A stretch of 64,000 nucleotides of DNA from Sphingobacterium multivorum. Lineage in GTDB: Bacteria; Bacteroidota; Bacteroidia; Sphingobacteriales; Sphingobacteriaceae. Every line of letters starts with the position of its first letter. Positions within the stretch are counted from its first letter, which is position 1. Positions 45,007 to 56,404 of this stretch are shown piece after piece. The notes beneath the pieces are model-generated. The model was not told the origin of the DNA, did no database searches, and worked only from the letters and a program-made list of their open reading frames with translations. The stretch spans positions 372,001 through 436,000 of the forward strand of contig NZ_UAUU01000002.1 in NCBI RefSeq assembly GCF_900457465.1, read 5' to 3'. The position numbers were made by a program, and so were the translations under genes.

Positions 45007-45618
45007 TTACAATCTTTCAATATTCGATATCTTACTTTTCATTTCTTCAAGTTCAGCTCGTGATAAACGTTGCTTTTCAGAATAGCTATCTGCATGTTGC
45101 TCGCGCAATTTGCGTAGGCCCTTTCGGCTATCCGCTTCATAATCGTTTAGGTCAAAGGTAACAGAGTCTTTCGTTAAATTGGCGATGCGATAAAGCGTAC
45201 GCATGGTTTTTCCATCTTTTGTATAGGAAACCTCATACACATCGCCAACCTTTGGATCTTTCAGGTATTTTTCCTTCTTTTTTGCGCCGGAAATTCCTGC
45301 TATAACAATAGCGGATACAAAAAGTCCAATCAGAACTAAGCCCGCAAAATATCCAATAGGTGTTTTACGGATAGTTCCCGAGGATATGGACTGAAGTGTT
45401 TGTGGGTCGATTTCACGTTGATAACTTAGCTTTTTGCAATGGGTACACATGGTAATAATCTCCGAGGCATATGGAAATAGGGGTATCCAAAAAATATGAA
45501 TGTACTTCACTTGTCTGTATGCAAAAAGAGACTGAGCAGTACCACAATATGCACAGTTGCCAATCGCCGATTGCGATCTGTTAGCTAATACCTTTGTTCT
45601 TGTGCCAAAAATAATCAT
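45007..45618 (-). CDS. zinc-ribbon membrane protein of unknown function
   Basis: A 203-residue protein. The N-terminal third has two Cys pairs, CAYC (about 22-25) and CTHC (about 58-61), forming a zinc ribbon. One membrane segment lies at about 88-110, followed by a soluble C-terminal part with KVGDVYEVSYTKDGKTMRTLYRI, and a charged helical end. The family looks like the zinc-ribbon proteins of Bacteroidota but I cannot name a function. It is convergent with the preceding receptor. Confidence 0.7.
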   Translation of the reverse strand: MIIFGTRTKVLANRSQSAIGNCAYCGTAQSLFAYRQVKYIHIFWIPLFPYASEIITMCTHCKKLSYQREIDPQTLQSISSGTIRKTPIGYFAGLVLIGLFVSAIVIAGISGAKKKEKYLKDPKVGDVYEVSYTKDGKTMRTLYRIANLTKDSVTFDLNDYEADSRKGLRKLREQHADSYSEKQRLSRAELEEMKSKISNIERL

Positions 45619-46047
45619 TGCGTTATACGTTTTATTACATGGAATGGCTGAACAAGAATGTTGCCCTTTCCTATTTAAGAATACAAAGATTTACAATTCG
45701 TGCGTCGCCGTTTATGAATCGTATCCGCCAATCAATATTCTGATAGGCAACATATTGCATAGAATATATGAAGGTATTCCGGAAAGAAAACGAACTTGAT
45801 TATTTAGCCTCCCCGCTCCTTTAACGACCACATCTCATCATTCTGACTCAAAAATTACAAAAAACAAAAAAACAAAGTATAGTTATCAGGTAGATTTTAT
45901 ATATTTGCATTAACATTTTTTAACACATGAAACAGCATACAGATAATATCCTTGAAAAACGAATGTCCTAAGGGGATGTTTTTACAGGTAAATTTCAAAT
46001 ATCTCCTATAACCCAACTCAAACAATAAACTCACAATTATAATTAAT
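45619..46047. other. 429-base intergenic region
   Basis: No gene is supported. It carries a -7 box (TATATTTG at 45900-45907) for the following susC and a leader of about 135 bases. I see no clear terminator. Confidence 0.5.
45900..45907 (+). promoter_or_regulatory. -7 box of the second susC
   Basis: TATATTTG is an exact match to TAnnTTTG. The -33 element is not clear. The long leader to 46048 may be subject to regulation. Confidence 0.5.
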
Positions 46048-49000
46048 ATGGCAAAAAATAACATAAATTTTGTCGTAATGGCCGCGCTTTGTCTTAGTAC
46101 TGGCGCGCTATACGCACAAACCACTATAAAAGGAAAGGTAGTCGACAACAACAACAATCCTATCCAAGGGGCTACAGTTACCGAAACAAGCAGTAAAAAG
46201 CAGGTTCAAACAGATGCAAATGGATTATTTGAGTTCCCTTCGACCGGAAGCTCACTCAACATCAGCATTCAATACATTGGCTTTGAAACTAGGACTGTTC
46301 AAACCAATCCTACAGGTTTCACGACTGTTCAACTTCTGCCAATGACTTCACAGCTAAATGAAGTCGTTGTGACAGCCTTAGGTATTTCCCGCGAAAAAAA
46401 ATCATTGGGTTACGCCGTACAGGAAGTTAAATCTGTTGAACTTCAGACGCGTCCCACCAATGCCCTCAGTGCCTTGTCTGGAAAAGTTGCAGGACTTCAA
46501 GTAACGACCTCAGGTGGAAATATGGGTGGATCTTCCCATGTTTTACTGAGAGGTATTAACTCAATCGCGGGGAACAATCAACCTCTATATGTCATTGATG
46601 GTACCCCAATTGATAATACCGATCTAAACTCTTCTTCTACTATCAACGGAAGTGCCGGTAAAGACGTTGGTAACATGATACAAGATATCAACCCAGACGA
46701 CATTGATAATATTTCGGTATTAAAGGGGCCTTCTGCTGCTGCACTTTATGGTTCTAGGGCAGCCAATGGAGTTATATTGATTACCACCAAACGTGCATCA
46801 AAAGGTGAAAAAATAGATATTTCCTTAAATACTGGGGTTGATTTTGAAAATATCGTTCGATTACCCAAAAGACAACATCTCTATGGTCAAGGGTATTCTA
46901 CAAGCTTTCAAACCCAAAACATCAACGGAACAGACTACAAAATAGTCGATTACGCCGCAGACGAAAGCCTGGGGACCAAAACTGGACGGCACGCCTGTGC
47001 TTCAATGGTATAATCTAAACCCTGAAGATGAGGCCAACTATTTAAATCCTTCTCCGTGGATTTATCCTAAAAATGATGTTAGTTATTTCTTTCGGACAGG
47101 TGTATCCAACACCAACAATTTTGCCATAGCAGGAAATAGCGGAAATACAAATTATCGCTTTTCCTACACTAATAAAAATGTAACGGGAACAACACCTAAC
47201 TCCAGTTTGGGACGTAATACGTTTAACTTCTCAGGAGGTACACAATTAGGTAAACTGAAGATTAATTCGAATTTCAACTATATCCGTAATGCATCAGTAG
47301 GCCGTCCATGGACTGGTGCTTCCAATAGAAATATTATCCTGGAAGCATTCCAATGGGGAGCTGTACAAGTCGATTACAAAATACTGGAAAACTACAAACG
47401 TGAAGACGGAACCCCGTTAGCCTGGAACCGAACGGGATGGCAAAATACGCCTGCCGCCGAGGCGACCCGCTTTATTGATAATCCCTATTGGTCAGCCTAT
47501 GAGTCGTACATGGAGGACAATAGAGATCGTTTCTACGGTAATATTGGTTTACAATATGACTTAAACAATTGGCTAACTTTAGGAGCTAAAGTACATGGAG
47601 ATATTTATTCATTCCAATCCCAAGATCGAATTGCGGTATACTCACGAAGCACTTCTCAATACGAAGAAGCGAACAATAAGTTAAATGAATACAACTATGA
47701 ATTTTTGGCTACCGCCAAGAAAAATTGGGATAAATTCTCCCTTATAGGAAACGTAGGCGCCAATCTCCGTGACCAGCAGCGGAAGCAAGACTACGCGATT
47801 ACACAGGGTGGTTTGATTATTCCTAATTACTATAACCTGAAAAATGCCAATGCAGTTAAAATTGACAACTTCCAATACCATAGACGCATTGCATCAATCT
47901 ATGGTAGCTTTTCTTTGGGATACAACGATTTTCTATACTTAGATGGAACAATACGTAATGACTGGTCATCTACATTGCCGACCAACAACAATTCATTTAT
48001 ATATCCGTCCCTAACAGGTAGTTTTGTTTTTAGCCAACTGGAAGCATTTAAAAAATTGGATTGGCTTAGTTTTGGTAAAATCCGCTTGGGATGGGCTCAA
48101 GTCGGAAATGATACAGATCCTTATCAATTGTATAAAGTCTACGAACCCGAGCAATCCTTTGACGGACAAGCGTCCTATGGGCTTCCAAGCACTAAACCAA
48201 ATGCTAATCTAAAACCTGAAATTACCAGCTCTTGGGAGACAGGCCTAAATCTACAACTATTCAAAAATCGACTAGGATTTGATATAACCTATTACAACAA
48301 CAATTCGAGGAATCAAATCCTGCCAGTCCCTGTTTCTTCATCATTCGGGTATGCCGGAAAAGTATTCAATGCTGGAAAAATCAATAACAAAGGAATTGAA
48401 GTCGTCTTAAATGGTACCCCTATCAAACACGAAAATTTCACTTGGGATGCGACAATCAACTGGGCTAAGAATAAAAACAAAGTCATTAAATTGGATGATC
48501 AGGTCAACACTTTGAGCTTAAGCAATTCCTTGGTCGAGCTCGTTGCGCGTGAAGGAGAATCCTATGGCCAATTTTTGGGTTACGACTTTGTCTATGCTCC
48601 GGACGGACAACGCGTTGTCCAGGCAGATGGCACCTACATGAAAACATCACAGTTGGTTCCTTTAGGGTCAGTACTGCCCGATTTTACCTTCGGTATCCAA
48701 AATACCTTCCGTTACAAAAACTTTAGTCTAGGCTTTTTAGTCTCGGGTCGAGTGGGTGGAAAATTCTTCTCACAAACCTATAAAGTTGGTATGTATTCTG
48801 GTATTTTGGATAAGACAGCTGCAAATAATATTCGTGAAACGGGTGTCGTCCTGGATGGAGTTAAGGGAGATGTTGCATTCCATAGTGATGGTTCGTACGA
48901 TGTGAGTAACATCCAACAGAATACCACTAATATTACTGCACAACAATGGGCGCGCAATGAATATAATGGTCCGACAACATTTTCAATCTTCGATGCAACA

Positions 49001-49231
49001 TATGTTAAATTAAGGGAAGTTACTCTGGGTTACAATTTCAAATTGACTAATCCCAAAATTATCAAAAACATTGGCGTGAATGTATACGGACGTAATCTTT
49101 GGAACATTTATACCAAGAGTAAGTATATTGATCCAGAGTTCACATCCAGCGGTGGAAATGTTCAGGGTATTGAAGGTGGAAATATACCTCTTCCGGTTAC
49201 TTATGGTTTTAATGTTAATCTTAAATTCTAG
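46048..49231 (+). pseudogene. SusC/RagA family transporter, frameshifted
   Basis: Two frames together give a 1060-residue SusC. The first (46048-47013) has a signal peptide ending YAQ, a CarboxypepD_reg-like domain and the plug with VLKGPSAAALYGSRAANGVI. The second frame (46997-49231) continues with the barrel to the terminal aromatic strand. The break is in a run of four A's at 46978-46981: with one A fewer the sequence reads ESLGTKLDGTPVLQW, matching the SusC motif ESWGPKLDG. It is a single-base insertion, real or from sequencing. It pairs with the SusD gene downstream, which is also frameshifted. Substrate unknown. Confidence 0.88.
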
Positions 49232-49366
49232 AAGATGAAACTCATCATGATTTACCCCATAATGTTAGACCGGATAAATCTGATCGTTCATCAGCTTTAA
49301 AAGATAACCCAAGTGCAACAGATTCATCGATAATCAGAACAAGCACTTATAAATAAATATACACAG

Positions 49367-50915
49367 ATGAAAATATCAAACATACTACATACTTCATTCA
49401 TCGGCCTATCGCTTATTGCTACTTCGTGCTCCAAATCCACATTTAGCGATATCAATACAGACCCAAATCGACCTGCTTCTGTTACAACGCCAACGATTCT
49501 AGTGACCGCCGAAAAACAGCTAGTCAATGCGTTACGAAGTGAAGAAGTAAGCCTACGAGGTGCTCAATTATTTGCACAGTATTTCAGTCAGAACATTTAT
49601 ACGGACCAATCTCGTTATCAAATACCAACAAGCTATTCAGACAACTATTGGACTGCGACCTATAAATCGCTTAATAATTTAAATGAAATTATTAAGCTTA
49701 ATACCAATGAAACCACCAAAGCGATTGCCGCAGCGGGAACAGCTGGTACAAATACCAATCAGATTGCGATAGCAAGAATACTCAAGGCCTACGCTTTTCA
49801 ATCGCTAACAGATGTTTTTGGTGATATTCCCTATGAATCCTATGGCAATAAAGATGCAGATTTTGAAGCGCTACAGCAGGATCCGGATAACCTAACGCCA
49901 AAATATGCAAGTCAAGAGAAAATCTACAAAGACATTCTCAATGAATTACAGCAGGCAGCTGATACATTAGCAAAGCATCCAACAGCCACGACTTTCGGAA
50001 CAGCTGATATTATTTATAAAGGATCAAATAGTAGCTGGGCAAAATTCGCCAATTCGTTACGTCTACGTGTTGCGAATCGGATCAAAGGCAAAGATGCCGC
50101 TTTGGCAACGACACATATCGCCGATGCCATCAAAAAAGGTGTATTCACCTCCAACAATGATAATGCGGTATTTAAATACTCCAAAACATCACCAAATGAA
50201 GCACCATTGTTTAGAGCAACGGTAACTGCCAATCGAAAAGACTTTTGCAATTTCTAATGTGATTATTGAGACTTTACAGGGCAGTCGTGGCCCCTTTAAA
50301 ATTGCAGATCCACGTCTATCAAAATTTGCTAAACCGACAAGCTCAGGAAATGTTTACTACGGCCAACCCTATGGTCTCCCCCTAGCAGCGGGCAATCTAT
50401 TTCCTGTAGACAAAATATCACTACCGAGTGACATTATCAATGCTGCAGATTACGGGGAAGTACTTGTAGAATATGCGGAAGTTGCTTTCATTTTAGCTGA
50501 AAACAACAACTGGGATCAATCTAATTACGAAAAGGGTGTTCGGGCATCTCTTGAAAAATGGTCCGTGTCTTCTGATGAAGTAGCAACCTATTTGAGTAAA
50601 CTTCCTGCTGCGAATAAGGAAAATGTGCTTTCTCAAAAGTACTTAGCACTTTTCAACCAAAGCATCGAATCTTGGTCCGAAATCAGAAGAACAGGGTATC
50701 CGTTATTCCTAATCAAAAAAGGTGATATTACATGGACCGGAACAGTAGAAGGCAAACCTGTTACATATACGTTCACTCCTGAGGTAGGAAACACAATCCC
50801 AAGCCGTTTGGTGTACCCATTAAAAGAACAAAGTACCAATAAGACGAATTATCAAAGTGCACTTTCACGACAAGGAGACGATGTGATAAGCACCAAATTA
50901 TGGTGGAATAAATAA
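49367..50915 (+). pseudogene. SusD-like outer membrane lipoprotein, frameshifted
   Basis: Two frames (49367-50257 and 50259-50915) together give a 515-residue lipoprotein of the SusD-like type found with SusC proteins, with lipobox ATSC. It begins FSDINTDPNRPASVT and ends with IPSRLVYPLKEQSTN and WWNK. The break is in four T's at 50243-50246; removing one T joins RKDF to AISNVIIETLQGSRGPF in a single frame. It follows the frameshifted susC by 135 bases and should be its partner. A terminator follows. Confidence 0.88.
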
Positions 50916-50937
50916 ACTTAGTTATTTCAATCAGCTC

Positions 50938-50968
50938 ACACCTGAGGCTTAGGCTTCAGGTGTTTTTT
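50938..50968 (+). terminator. intrinsic terminator after the SusD-like gene
   Basis: An eleven-base stem with one mismatch (50938-50948 with 50953-50963) ends in six T's. Confidence 0.8.
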
Positions 50969-51016
50969 ATTATTATATTTCTTATCTTCGTATAGCACTC
51001 TAAAGAATAAAATGTT

Positions 51017-51442
51017 ATGGACGATCAAACATTAGACAGAATAGACCAACTTAGCGAGGAAGGAAACATCCAATGTGATGAAGGCAACTACCAGTCGGCG
51101 ATCCGGGTGTGGACCGAAGCACTTGATTTAGTCCCTAGTCCACAACATGTTCATGCGGAAAGTCTTTGGCTCGAAGCTTCCATAGGAGATGCCTTTTTCT
51201 TACTGGACGATTTTGACAATGCCCTCTCTCATTTTGAAAAGGCAAAACAAAACATTATCGAAAATGCCTACGAAAACCCCTTTATCATGCTGCGCTTAGG
51301 ACAGTGCTATTTGGAAGACAATAATAGCGAGTCTGCCCAGGAATATCTTCTTCGCGCCTATATGATGGAAGGAAGAGACATTTTCGAAGATGAATCGCCT
51401 AAGTATCTTAAATTTTTAGATGACAATATCGATTTGGATTGA
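51017..51442 (+). CDS. tetratricopeptide repeat protein
   Basis: A 141-residue acidic, soluble protein of paired helices. TPR-type blocks are visible: GNYQSAIRVWTEALDLVP, DFDNALSHFEKAKQ and NSESAQEYLLRAYMMEG. There is no signal peptide. Such small TPR proteins act as adaptors, and some accompany toxins as immunity proteins, but no toxin gene is adjacent. It ends ten bases from the convergent glycerophosphodiesterase gene. Confidence 0.8.
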   Translation: MDDQTLDRIDQLSEEGNIQCDEGNYQSAIRVWTEALDLVPSPQHVHAESLWLEASIGDAFFLLDDFDNALSHFEKAKQNIIENAYENPFIMLRLGQCYLEDNNSESAQEYLLRAYMMEGRDIFEDESPKYLKFLDDNIDLD

Positions 51443-51452
51443 TCATAATCCG

Positions 51453-52328
51453 TTAAAACGAATCGATTACTTCACCGACTTCCATAGGGAGATCCGACTC
51501 AAGAACGGAGGCTCCTTCCGCAAATATGGCCCTATACTTTTCGGCGCGTTCTGTCTTTGTCTGCAACTTATCGTAGGTAGACGCCGCTGAAATCATGCAC
51601 ATCACACCTTTGTTGTTGAAGAATTGATACATCGCCTGATTGGAATCCTTTAGTTCTGGCCCAATATAGACAATCATACGGTCGTAGGGTAATCCAGAAG
51701 ATTTAAATTTTTCCAATGCAGCCTGATCTTTAATATGCATGGACATATACTGTTCTCGATTCTGCGCCAAATAAAACGCTGCCTGTTCAGTATTATGTGC
51801 CGTAACCCATACCCAACTGTAGGCATTGTATTTTTTTAGTATTGCTGCTGTGGCCGCCAATGGTAAGTCTTTTTTATCTAAGTTGAGGATGGTTTTACCC
51901 TTTGCCCATTGAATGACTTCATCAAGTGTGTTAATACCATACCGGGTAATATTTCCAGCCTGATCCTTTAATTTCAGCTTATGCAGTTCATCCCAGGTAT
52001 AGTCAGATACTTTTCCTTTTCCATTTGTGGTTCTATCCAATGTCGCATCGTGCATCAAAATAGCAACACTATCCTTGGTGTAACGCGGATCGATTTCAAA
52101 AATAGCCGGTGTTTTTCGTAATACGGCTTCAAATGCCGCAATCGAATTTTCAGGAAGTCCAGCCTCCATCGTTCCCCGATGACCACTTACAATTTTTTTA
52201 TCTTTAGCATAGGTAAAATAATCACGCATCGCCTTTGGAGAAGCAAACTCAAGTGAATGGATTTTTTGTCCGACGACTACTGAATACGACGAAACAAAAA
52301 GAAAAAAAGCAAAAAATGTTCTACTCAT
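51453..52328 (-). CDS. glycerophosphodiester phosphodiesterase family protein
   Basis: A 291-residue exported protein. A signal peptide ends at VVVGQ. The GDPD catalytic pattern is present: HRG in SGHRGTMEAGLPENS, EIDPRY for the metal ligands and the second His in MHDATLDRTTNG. These enzymes split glycerophosphodiesters to glycerol-3-phosphate and an alcohol in the periplasm. The ATG at 52328 gives a normal signal peptide; an upstream start would add 17 unrelated residues. It is monocistronic. Confidence 0.9.
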   Translation of the reverse strand: MSRTFFAFFLFVSSYSVVVGQKIHSLEFASPKAMRDYFTYAKDKKIVSGHRGTMEAGLPENSIAAFEAVLRKTPAIFEIDPRYTKDSVAILMHDATLDRTTNGKGKVSDYTWDELHKLKLKDQAGNITRYGINTLDEVIQWAKGKTILNLDKKDLPLAATAAILKKYNAYSWVWVTAHNTEQAAFYLAQNREQYMSMHIKDQAALEKFKSSGLPYDRMIVYIGPELKDSNQAMYQFFNNKGVMCMISAASTYDKLQTKTERAEKYRAIFAEGASVLESDLPMEVGEVIDSF

Positions 52329-52552
52329 TAATTTATAATTACGTTCAAATATATAAGCTTGAGCCACAAAAAATAACATCCTAAATTAATCAACCAAGAT
52401 CAATAAATCGTTAACAAAACATTCAATTCATATCAACCACCAATCCACGTATAAACATAACCTTAAGGAATCAAGCTTTTACTGCAATATCAAATTCTCC
52501 TGAAAATCACTGTATACCATCTCTAAAAATTAAAAAAAATATAATATAGCTG

Positions 52553-52582
52553 TTGGCACAACTATAAAATAAACTATATTTG
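52553..52582 (+). promoter_or_regulatory. promoter of the siderophore receptor
   Basis: TTG at 52553-52555 and TATATTTG at 52575-52582 are 19 bases apart, a good Bacteroidota promoter. A second TATATTTG follows at 52593-52600. No clear Fur box is seen. Confidence 0.6.
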
Positions 52583-52616
52583 CGCATTAATTTATATTTG
52601 ATCTAAATAAATTACC

Positions 52617-54947
52617 ATGAAAAACAGAACACGATATATGATGTTCAGCAGTGGAATTCTTTTGCTTTTAAGTGCTCAGCTACATGCACAAGAATTATCC
52701 CTTATCGTAAAAGACAGAGACAATAAACCATTAAGCCAAGCGAATATCAAAGTTGACGGAAAAAGCGTCGGCTATTCTAATCAACTTGGACAATTCATTT
52801 TTGCCAAAAGACCTTCGAATAATCCGATTCAATTGCGGGTATCATATACAGGCTTTTCAACGGTTGAAAAAATGGTCAATTTAGATACCGTTCAACGTCC
52901 ATTGTCAGTTCAGCTTAATTCTACCCAAGTGTTAGATGAGATTATCGTAACAGCAGGACGTAAGCCGGAAAGCATCTCCACTGTCCCTTCTTCAGTAACG
53001 ATCTTGACCACAAAAGAAATTGAGGCCCAAAGCCAAATCAGCACCAATCTTTCAACAATTTTAGGGAATACTGTCCCCGGTCTTGGAACATCGACCAATA
53101 AAGCGACAAACTCCGGACAAACACTTCGTGGGAGATCTGTGCTTGTTTTGATCGACGGTATTCCACAATCAACGCCTTTGATGAATGGACAACGTGATCT
53201 TCGGACCATTGACCCGAGTGTCATCGAACGGGTTGAGGTTATCAAAGGTGCTACATCTATCTATGGAAATGGCTCCGCAGGCGGTATTATCAACTACATT
53301 ACACGCAATCCATCGAAAGACGCAGCTCCGATACAAGGGATCACAAGTGTTAGAACTACTTTCAATCCAGTTCATAGCGCCGGTACCATGGGCTATCGCA
53401 TAGGACAAACTTTATACGGACAAAAAAATAAATGGAATTATACCGTCAGTGGATCCGCCGATTACGTTGGTCTGCAACGCGATGGTGACGGGGTTCCCCT
53501 CGGTCAGACAGACGGTCTTTCGAACACCTATCAATACAATGCGTTTCTAAAAGTCGGGTACCGTATCGATAGCAGTTCCAATATTACGGCAGTATACAAC
53601 TTCTACCGAAGTAACCAACACAACAGATACATCAGCCAAACAGGTGTATATGGTCAAACGCCAACGATAGGCGTGAAAGGCGAAGATCCAGGTAAACCTG
53701 CTGGAACTCCATATAACCACAATGCCATGTTGACCTATACTAAAAGTAATCTATTCGCGTCGACATCTTTAACTGCTTCTGCATACTACAATACATTTCG
53801 ATCCATGAACCGTTATGTCGAGAAAGCTTCTGCATGGTATGGTCCAGGACAAACACAAATCAATTCGGAGAAAAAAGGCTTACGCGTTAACTTAAACACA
53901 CCTTTTCAGGTATTGGGTTCAAATGCAGATATCACCTATGGTGTAGATTTACTAAATGATGTAACAGATCAAAATCTGACCGACGGCAGGGTCTATATTC
54001 CCTATATGAACATGTTAAACGTTGCTCCATACGCCCAGGTAAAAATTGATTTCCTAGAAAACTTAATCTTTAAAGGCGGTGTACGTTATGAAAATGCAAC
54101 AGTCAAAATAAAGGATTTCAATACCATTGCTACAGGGCCCAACAACGAAGGAAGTATTGCCGTAAAAGGAGGTAATATCCCCTACAAAGGAGCGACCTTC
54201 AATGCAGGTTTGCGTTACAACAAATTCGCGATCTTTAATCCCTTCGTAAGTTTCTCACAAGGTTTCGCAATCAATGAACTCGGTCGTATTGTACGTCGGG
54301 CAACAGATAATGATTTAGATAGCCTAAAAACCGACCCTATTATCACCAATAATTACGAAATCGGTTTCTCAAGCAATTACAGCATTTTCCAGCTATCAGC
54401 ATCTTATTACTACAGTACTTCCAAAATGGGCGTTGAACTAGTGGATATTGGTGGTTACCTGATGCCACAACGCCTTCCAGAAGATGTGTATGGGTACGAA
54501 ATTGCATTGAGCGCTAATATTTCGCCTCAATTGACCATCGGTGGAACCTATGCCTATGTGGAAGGAAAGTCAAAAAAAGACGATGGATCAAAATCCTACC
54601 TCAATGGCTCACGTATCTCGCCAGACAAAGCAACGGGATACATCTACTATACTCCGATAAAACCCTTAACCTTTCAGCTTTTTTGGGTGCATACCGGGTC
54701 CCGGGATCGCTTTCTTCCAAACGATAAAGGCGTATACAAAAACAGCGAAGGCCCCGTTAAGACCGTTGACCTATTTAACTTAAACGGAAATTACCAAGTA
54801 AACAAACAATGGTCTATCGGCATGGGGGTAAAGAACTTATTCAATAAAAACTATTACCCTGTTGTCAGTCAATACCGTGCCTTAAATGAAGAATACGTCA
54901 AAGGACAAGGTATGCTGGCCTCATTTAACATCAACTACAAATTCTAA
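52617..54947 (+). CDS. TonB-dependent siderophore receptor
   Basis: A 776-residue outer membrane receptor. A signal peptide ends at LHAQ. A short CarboxypepD_reg-like domain (about 27-100) is followed by the TonB-box-like region IIVTAGRK and a plug with VLIDGIPQSTPLM and IERVEVIKGATSIYGNGSAGGIINYIT, typical of ferric-siderophore receptors. The barrel ends NINYKF. It should take up an iron-siderophore complex. The next gene, one base after its stop, encodes a PepSY membrane protein of the type linked to siderophore reduction, which supports the iron role. Confidence 0.93.
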   Translation: MKNRTRYMMFSSGILLLLSAQLHAQELSLIVKDRDNKPLSQANIKVDGKSVGYSNQLGQFIFAKRPSNNPIQLRVSYTGFSTVEKMVNLDTVQRPLSVQLNSTQVLDEIIVTAGRKPESISTVPSSVTILTTKEIEAQSQISTNLSTILGNTVPGLGTSTNKATNSGQTLRGRSVLVLIDGIPQSTPLMNGQRDLRTIDPSVIERVEVIKGATSIYGNGSAGGIINYITRNPSKDAAPIQGITSVRTTFNPVHSAGTMGYRIGQTLYGQKNKWNYTVSGSADYVGLQRDGDGVPLGQTDGLSNTYQYNAFLKVGYRIDSSSNITAVYNFYRSNQHNRYISQTGVYGQTPTIGVKGEDPGKPAGTPYNHNAMLTYTKSNLFASTSLTASAYYNTFRSMNRYVEKASAWYGPGQTQINSEKKGLRVNLNTPFQVLGSNADITYGVDLLNDVTDQNLTDGRVYIPYMNMLNVAPYAQVKIDFLENLIFKGGVRYENATVKIKDFNTIATGPNNEGSIAVKGGNIPYKGATFNAGLRYNKFAIFNPFVSFSQGFAINELGRIVRRATDNDLDSLKTDPIITNNYEIGFSSNYSIFQLSASYYYSTSKMGVELVDIGGYLMPQRLPEDVYGYEIALSANISPQLTIGGTYAYVEGKSKKDDGSKSYLNGSRISPDKATGYIYYTPIKPLTFQLFWVHTGSRDRFLPNDKGVYKNSEGPVKTVDLFNLNGNYQVNKQWSIGMGVKNLFNKNYYPVVSQYRALNEEYVKGQGMLASFNINYKF

Positions 54948-54948
54948 T

Positions 54949-56131
54949 ATGTTTAAAACCGTCATTCTTTGGTTGCATAAATGGCTCGGAATCATCACCG
55001 GAGTTGTGGTATTCATCCTAAGCCTGACGGGCAGCATATACACCTTTCAGGATGAGCTCAAGCTCTGGGCTTATCCTGAAAAATATTTTATCTCCGATAC
55101 AACCAACCACTCAAAAACTCCGCTACCTTTAAGCGCACTTCTTTACAGCGCACAGAAAAGCCTCGAAAAAAATCAAAAAATCACGCGGGTTGATCTCTAT
55201 CCTTCGAAGAATCGTACCTGGGTATTTCGTGCCATAAAAACGGACGAAAAAGCATTTGGCCATTGGAATTATTACCGCTATTACAAACGCGTTTTCATCA
55301 ATCCATATACTGGTCAAGTACAGCAAGTAGAAAATTCAAAAACAGAATTCTTTCAACTGGTGCTTCAGCTTCACCTAAACCTCCTCTTGGGCAAGCAATA
55401 TGGCCATCCTATCGTCGCCTGGTCAACGGCCATTTTTGTCCTTATCTTACTTAGTGGCATTGTTCTTTGGTGGCCAAAAAAATGGAAGGGCAAGAATCTT
55501 AAGCGCAGTTTTTGGTTAGATACCAAAGTAAAATGGAAGCGACTGAACCACGACCTCCACAATGTCATCGGATTTTACAGTTTATTTATCGGATTGATTT
55601 TTTGCCATTACGGGCCTCGCTTTTGCTTTTCCGGATTTCAAAAAGACCTATATCGCAACATTCAATTTATTGCAGTCGCCAACAGCTTCTTCCACACACA
55701 GCTCCCCTATCCCCTTGCCTCCTGTGGAAAAGAAATTTCAGGACAATGCGCTACGGTATGCCTTGACAAATTATCCGGATGCTGAAATGATGTCGATCCG
55801 ACTAAAAAAAGAAACCGAAACAGCGATGGATATACAGGTGAGACATCATGAAAAACGAAGCGGTGTATTTGATTGGCTTTATTATAATAAAGAAGACAGC
55901 AGTCTTACGGCAGTCAAATCCAGCAACGAATTGCAGTATGGGGATAAGCTCGGTGCACTTAACTATGATATTCATACCGGTGGCATCGGTGGACTCACAA
56001 CAAAAATTATCGCTTGCCTAGCTAGTCTCTTTTGTGCTTCCTTGCCCATCACAGGATATATCATCTGGATGAACAAAAGCAAAAAGAAGAAAAAGAAAGG
56101 TTATCAACATAATGTTAATAAGTACTGTTAA
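54949..56131 (+). pseudogene. PepSY-associated membrane protein, frameshifted
   Basis: Two frames together give a 393-residue inner membrane protein. It begins with the PepSY_TM hallmark LHKWLGIITGVVVFILSLTG and has four membrane segments in total. The first frame ends early after a run of six T's at 55598-55603; with five T's it reads GLIFAITGLAFAFPDF and continues to 56131. PepSY_TM proteins beside siderophore receptors are thought to reduce or release iron from siderophores. The start is one base after the receptor stop, so the two form an operon. It is a single-base insertion, real or from sequencing. Confidence 0.85.
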
Positions 56132-56404
56132 TAACTGCATTTTTCTTTTAAACAGGTTTTCAACAGCGTTATTAACATAATGTGGAAAACTAACCCTTAC
56201 CCTATTTACCGACACCATCTCTTGTGCAATTTATAGGAATGCGATACACCATCTGAAAAAACAACATACAAGACAAAAAGACGACAGTCTTTAAACCGAG
56301 AAGATCCCAACGCTAAGCCGCGCAAACAGGGCAACACTAAAAAAAGGAAGCATTCTTCAACAAAAGGAAGCAAAGCACACAGCCAAAAAAGAAAGTCGCG
56401 TGAG
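56132..56404. other. intergenic region with AT-rich repeats
   Basis: No gene. TTATYAACATAATGT occurs at 56101-56115 (inside the end of the pepSY gene) and again at 56169-56183. GTTAATAAC and GTTATTAAC form a nine-base inverted repeat at 56127-56135 and 56168-56176. The rest is purine-rich. Confidence 0.4.

Noticed and set aside
45557..45799. 80-codon plus-strand frame opposite the zinc-ribbon gene
   Set aside because: It overlaps the real gene on the other strand and has no recognisable protein features.
51017..51442. TPR protein as an immunity protein of a toxin system
   Set aside because: No toxin-like gene is adjacent; the neighbours are a SusD-like gene and a convergent glycerophosphodiesterase.
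56101..56183. Possible replication origin or DnaA-box cluster
   Set aside because: TTATYAACATAATGT repeats resemble DnaA boxes only in their first bases; there is no TTATCCACA cluster and no dnaA or origin-type gene near.
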